Below, piece by piece: positions 4,223-6,126 of a stretch of DNA of 6,126 nucleotides. The notes beneath the pieces are model-generated. The model did not search any database and had not been told where the DNA came from. It saw nothing but the letters and a program-made list of their open reading frames with translations. Origin of the DNA: Rickettsiales bacterium (GTDB taxonomy: Bacteria; Pseudomonadota; Alphaproteobacteria; Rickettsiales; UBA1997); NCBI GenBank assembly GCA_031255235.1, contig JAIRSX010000009.1, positions 1-6,126 on the forward strand, read 5' to 3'. Positions within the stretch are counted from its first letter, which is position 1, and each line of letters starts with the position of its first letter. Made by a program: the position numbers and the translations under genes.

Positions 4223-5636
4223 TTTTTTGATTTTTATTTCTGTTTAGTTTCTCCATTAACATGTCTGCTGTATCGGTAGTGGAGGATTTATTATAACGTG
4301 CTACTGTTGAATTAGTTTTATGCCCTGTAAATTTAGCAATTTCGCCTTCTGTAAGTCCATACTTGGATAAATTAGTAGCTGCACTTCTCCTTCCTGTGTG
4401 TGTAGTAATTAATTGCCATTTGGGAAATTCAAATAGTTCTTTTATTCCTCCTACTATGTCATAATAACTAATAATTTCATCAAATCCATTAATTTCTTTA
4501 CAAACAAGTTTGATATATTCATTGACTTTTTGGTCCGACATTTTAGGAAATTCATAATTATATTTTTCTGCCAACAAAATCAATTCTTCCCAATATATAG
4601 GAATATGCACTTTGTTTCCTGTTTTTTTTGTTGGCTTCACAAGTATTTTAGTTCCCTTCTCGCTAACAGTAAAATTGTTTTTTGATAACCGTCTATTATA
4701 ATCTGAAACTCGCAATCCTGTATAACAACCTAATAAAAATAAATCCTTTGCCTTTTTCAAAGTCTCTGTTGATACCTTTGACCCTTTTATTAGAACATCC
4801 TTTTGAGGTTGAAAATCATAAATTTTTCTTATCTCTTGCTCTGTCAGGTAAATTTCTGTTTTTCCACTTGGTTGTGCATTAGGCTTTAAAAACCAATCTG
4901 CTTTATGATTCATGTTTTTACTAACATTCCTGTTAAATGCGAGTTTCATAATATATCTCAGATTTTTTATGTAGTTTCCAATAGAGCTATTCCGCAACTT
5001 CTTTTTGGTAAATATTTCTTCATTCCCCTCTTTATTCTTGTAAGTAAATTCTTGTTTGTTCATCAGAAAAGATTTAAAACCTTCATACCAATCTTTATCT
5101 ATTTCAGAAAAGGTTGTATTTGGGTATTTGGCTTCAAGAATTGTAGATAATACTCTGTATTGCTTTATGGTACCTCCCTCATAGCGTTTATCTGATTTTT
5201 CAATTAATAAAATCCCCTCTTCCATTTCTTTAATAATGACAATAGTATAATCATATACAGACATTTCTTTTGATTTTTTCTTCAAATCCAATCTAATCAA
5301 TAATTCTTGTTTTAGGTAATCATTTGTTATTTTTATCTCATTAAGGGCAGCATCATTTATTATCTTATTGACAACAACTTTGACTTTATCAATGGTTTGC
5401 CCTATAACTTGAAGATTATAAATTTCATTTTGAAATTTCGCAGGTATTTTTGATTTTGAAATTGGACATTGATTTTTAAAATCCCAAAGTTTTGGATATA
5501 TTTTCAATTTGCGGTTGAGGCTGTCATTTAATTCCCATGTAAAATCAACATAATCAAATCCCATTCTAAGTCTAATGACAGTTTTTCCTGTTGATTTAGG
5601 AGATTTAAGTTGAAAGTTAGCATCATACTTTGCCAT
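4209..5636 (-). CDS. int: Tyrosine recombinase / integrase (475 aa)
   Basis: This protein catalyses strand exchange between attP and attB. Its N-terminal part (about 1-120) looks like the Bacteroidota arm-DNA-binding domain, with TWELNDSLNRKLKIYPKLWD (34-53, a W-D motif). A helical core-binding domain follows (about 125-245). The catalytic domain (about 260-465) has all the expected residues: Arg309 in GCYTGLRVSD, a lysine in the hairpin PTKKTGNKVHIPI (337 or 338), His413 and Arg416 in THTGRR, His439 in FTGHK and the nucleophile Tyr448 in VARYNK. The length is somewhat above the typical 400 aa for this group, with an insertion near 383-405. The gene reads inward from attR with a consensus promoter, and overlaps the HTH gene by 14 bp. 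It looks intact and is the enzyme that placed the element at tRNA-Gln. Confidence 0.97.
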   Translation of the reverse strand: MAKYDANFQLKSPKSTGKTVIRLRMGFDYVDFTWELNDSLNRKLKIYPKLWDFKNQCPISKSKIPAKFQNEIYNLQVIGQTIDKVKVVVNKIINDAALNEIKITNDYLKQELLIRLDLKKKSKEMSVYDYTIVIIKEMEEGILLIEKSDKRYEGGTIKQYRVLSTILEAKYPNTTFSEIDKDWYEGFKSFLMNKQEFTYKNKEGNEEIFTKKKLRNSSIGNYIKNLRYIMKLAFNRNVSKNMNHKADWFLKPNAQPSGKTEIYLTEQEIRKIYDFQPQKDVLIKGSKVSTETLKKAKDLFLLGCYTGLRVSDYNRRLSKNNFTVSEKGTKILVKPTKKTGNKVHIPIYWEELILLAEKYNYEFPKMSDQKVNEYIKLVCKEINGFDEIISYYDIVGGIKELFEFPKWQLITTHTGRRSAATNLSKYGLTEGEIAKFTGHKTNSTVARYNKSSTTDTADMLMEKLNRNKNQKNATQ

Positions 5637-5649
5637 GATATTTTTTCTG

Positions 5650-5681
5650 CAAATTTAGTGAAAGTATAGGACAATATCAAA
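5650..5681 (-). promoter_or_regulatory. Promoter of the int-HTH operon
   Basis: On the minus strand TTTG (5681-5678), a 20-nt spacer and TAAATTTG (5657-5650) match the Bacteroidota consensus with the same spacing as the serine recombinase promoter. The -7 box lies 13 nt from the ATG, so the leader is only a few bases long. The right arm repeat starts 4 bp beyond the -33 box, so bound integrase could repress its own promoter. Confidence 0.75.
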
Positions 5682-5684
5682 TAT

Positions 5685-5707
5685 AGTACGGAATATGGTA
5701 CGGAAAT
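5685..5707 (+). repeat. Right subterminal repeat, likely integrase arm site
   Basis: This is the partner of 165-187, in the same orientation, with 22 of 23 positions identical (T at 5694 replaces A). It again contains two GTACGGA motifs 12 bp apart. It lies just upstream of the int promoter and 126 bp inside attR. Confidence 0.7.
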
Positions 5708-5805
5708 TTTGTTATATTATGACATATTAAGTATTATACAATGTGATATTGAAATTTATATATGCTTGTTTATTAGTAATTTATATAATATCGGAGTAAG
5801 ATAGT

Positions 5806-5820
5806 GTTATATAATATAAC
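5806..5820. repeat. 15-bp palindrome inside attR
   Basis: GTTATAT-A-ATATAAC is a perfect dyad ending 13 bp before the attR core. A symmetric AT-rich site here could bind an accessory factor or an integrase subunit, or bend the DNA. The AT-rich surroundings make chance possible. Confidence 0.35.
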
Positions 5821-5833
5821 AAAAGATGTACTT

Positions 5834-5846
5834 CTGGTAAGACAAC
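5834..5846 (+). repeat. attR core (13-bp direct repeat)
   Basis: CTGGTAAGACAAC is identical to the tRNA-Gln 3' end at 107-119. Beyond it, TTTTCGAACTCC and a strong terminator are the original sequence behind the tRNA gene. Removing the element by recombination between the two copies would rejoin the tRNA to that terminator. Confidence 0.88.
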
Positions 5847-5861
5847 TTTTCGAACTCCTTC

Positions 5862-5889
5862 AAACCCGCCCGAAAGGCGGGTTTTTCTT
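5862..5889 (+). terminator. Original tRNA-Gln terminator, displaced by the element
   Basis: AAACCCGCC (5862-5870), a 5-nt loop and GGCGGGTTT (5876-5884) form a GC-rich stem followed by a T-rich run (TTTCTTTT). In the uninterrupted chromosome it would sit about 16 bp after the tRNA. It is the strongest intrinsic terminator in the window. Confidence 0.85.
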
Positions 5890-5931
5890 TTCCCACAAAC
5901 GGTTTCAGCACATGGCCAGCGGTTTCAGGCA

Positions 5932-6029
5932 GTCACCTGCAAACTTATATATCTTGGAGAAGTGGGGAAATTTCGTGAATATACCAATGTAATAATTCCA
6001 TTGAATTGGCATATAAATTTGCAGGTGAC
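5932..6029. repeat. 98-bp interrupted palindrome (MITE-like or REP-like)
   Basis: The first 19 bp (5932-5950, starting GTCACCTGCAAA) and the last 19 bp (6011-6029, ending TTTGCAGGTGAC) are inverted copies with one mismatch. The 60-bp centre contains a smaller hairpin, CAATG/CATTG, near 5985-6002. The shape fits a miniature inverted-repeat element or an extragenic palindrome; no target duplication is evident. Confidence 0.55.
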
Positions 6030-6039
6030 CGAAAACAAC

Positions 6040-6082
6040 CCGCTCCCCTACCCTGTCTGATCAGGACAGGATTGGAGAGCGG
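6040..6082. repeat. Nested hairpin in the right flank
   Basis: CCGCTC (6040-6045) pairs with GAGCGG (6077-6082). Inside it, CCTGTC (6052-6057) pairs with GACAGG (6065-6070) around the loop TGATCAG. There is no U tract on the plus strand, and on the minus strand only a weak TTGTTTTC follows. It may be a weak minus-strand terminator for a gene beyond the window, or a dispersed repeat. Confidence 0.45.
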
Positions 6083-6126
6083 ATATGTAAATATAAAAAA
6101 ACGGGGGTTTACTTACTCATCCATCA

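Larger units (their letters stand above)
107..5846. mobile_element. Compact integrated element at tRNA-Gln (5.73 kb)
   Basis: The element is bounded by 13-bp direct repeats, one inside the 3' end of an intact tRNA gene and one 5.7 kb downstream. A tyrosine recombinase gene lies next to the distal end and reads inward, the usual layout of tRNA-targeting integrative elements. Inside are the integrase, an HTH protein, a serine recombinase, a Rep_trans-like protein, a NUMOD3 peptide and a lipoprotein. No type IV secretion, phage structural or antibiotic-resistance genes are visible, so it is too small to be self-transmissible. It fits a mobilisable or satellite-type element; this classification is inference from gene content. 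Confidence 0.85.
5890..6126. other. Chromosomal intergenic flank with inverted repeats
   Basis: No gene is supported. CGGTTTCAG occurs twice 20 bp apart (5900-5908, 5920-5928). A 98-bp interrupted palindrome follows (5932-6029), then a nested hairpin (6040-6082). After 6083 the sequence is an A run and then GGGGGTTTACTTACTC, possibly the start of a neighbouring intergenic or coding region on the minus strand, but too little is present to judge. Confidence 0.5.

Noticed and set aside
4682..5150. Two plus-strand ORFs of 66 and 81 aa
   Set aside because: Both are antisense to the intact integrase and show no family features.
107..5846. Prophage or CRISPR content
   Set aside because: There are no capsid, portal, terminase or lysis genes and no regularly spaced repeat array; the repeats present are paired att, arm or recombinase sites.
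5804..5992. 62-aa plus-strand ORF across attR
   Set aside because: It runs through the att core, the GC-rich terminator and one arm of the 98-bp palindrome, so it is not a plausible gene.

Overview
The window looks like a chromosomal segment from a Bacteroidota bacterium, probably a flavobacterium-like lineage; the genus cannot be fixed from this sequence. The evidence is the very low GC content, Bacteroidota-type promoters (TTTG, about 20 nt, TAnnTTTG), weak or absent Shine-Dalgarno sequences, and a lipoprotein signal followed by an acidic stretch typical of surface lipoproteins in this phylum.

Most of the window is one compact integrated mobile element of about 5.73 kb. It is inserted at the 3' end of a tRNA-Gln(CTG) gene (48-118). 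A 13-bp direct repeat, CTGGTAAGACAAC, lies at the tRNA 3' end (107-119) and again at 5834-5846, and marks attL and attR. Just outside attR is a strong intrinsic terminator (5862-5889) that was probably the tRNA's own before insertion. Just inside attL the element carries a replacement terminator-like hairpin (126-156). A 23-bp tandem-motif repeat (22/23 identical) occurs inside both ends (165-187 and 5685-5707), as expected for integrase arm-binding sites.

The left half is read rightward: a 57-aa stand-alone NUMOD3 DNA-binding peptide (409-582), a possible 32-aa basic leader ORF (596-694), and a 288-aa protein resembling Rep_trans-type replication initiators or relaxases (679-1545). The other genes are read leftward. 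They are a tyrosine recombinase/integrase (4209-5636), an overlapping protein with a C-terminal excisionase/MerR-like helix-turn-helix (3494-4222), a small serine recombinase (2706-3338), and a 162-aa predicted surface lipoprotein (1884-2372). The two halves converge on terminators at 1633-1669 (+) and 1829-1864 (-).

Working model (inference): the tyrosine recombinase, helped by the HTH protein, integrates and excises the element at tRNA-Gln. The Rep-like protein may nick and replicate or mobilise the circle. The serine recombinase may resolve multimers at a 28-bp dyad found just upstream of its gene (3412-3439). The lipoprotein is the only evident cargo and sits behind a 333-bp gene-free, highly structured leader. 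No dedicated conjugation machinery is visible, so the element would be a minimal integrative/mobilisable or satellite-like element that depends on helpers. The right flank (5847-6126) is chromosomal intergenic DNA with a 98-bp interrupted palindrome and another nested hairpin, and no complete gene.
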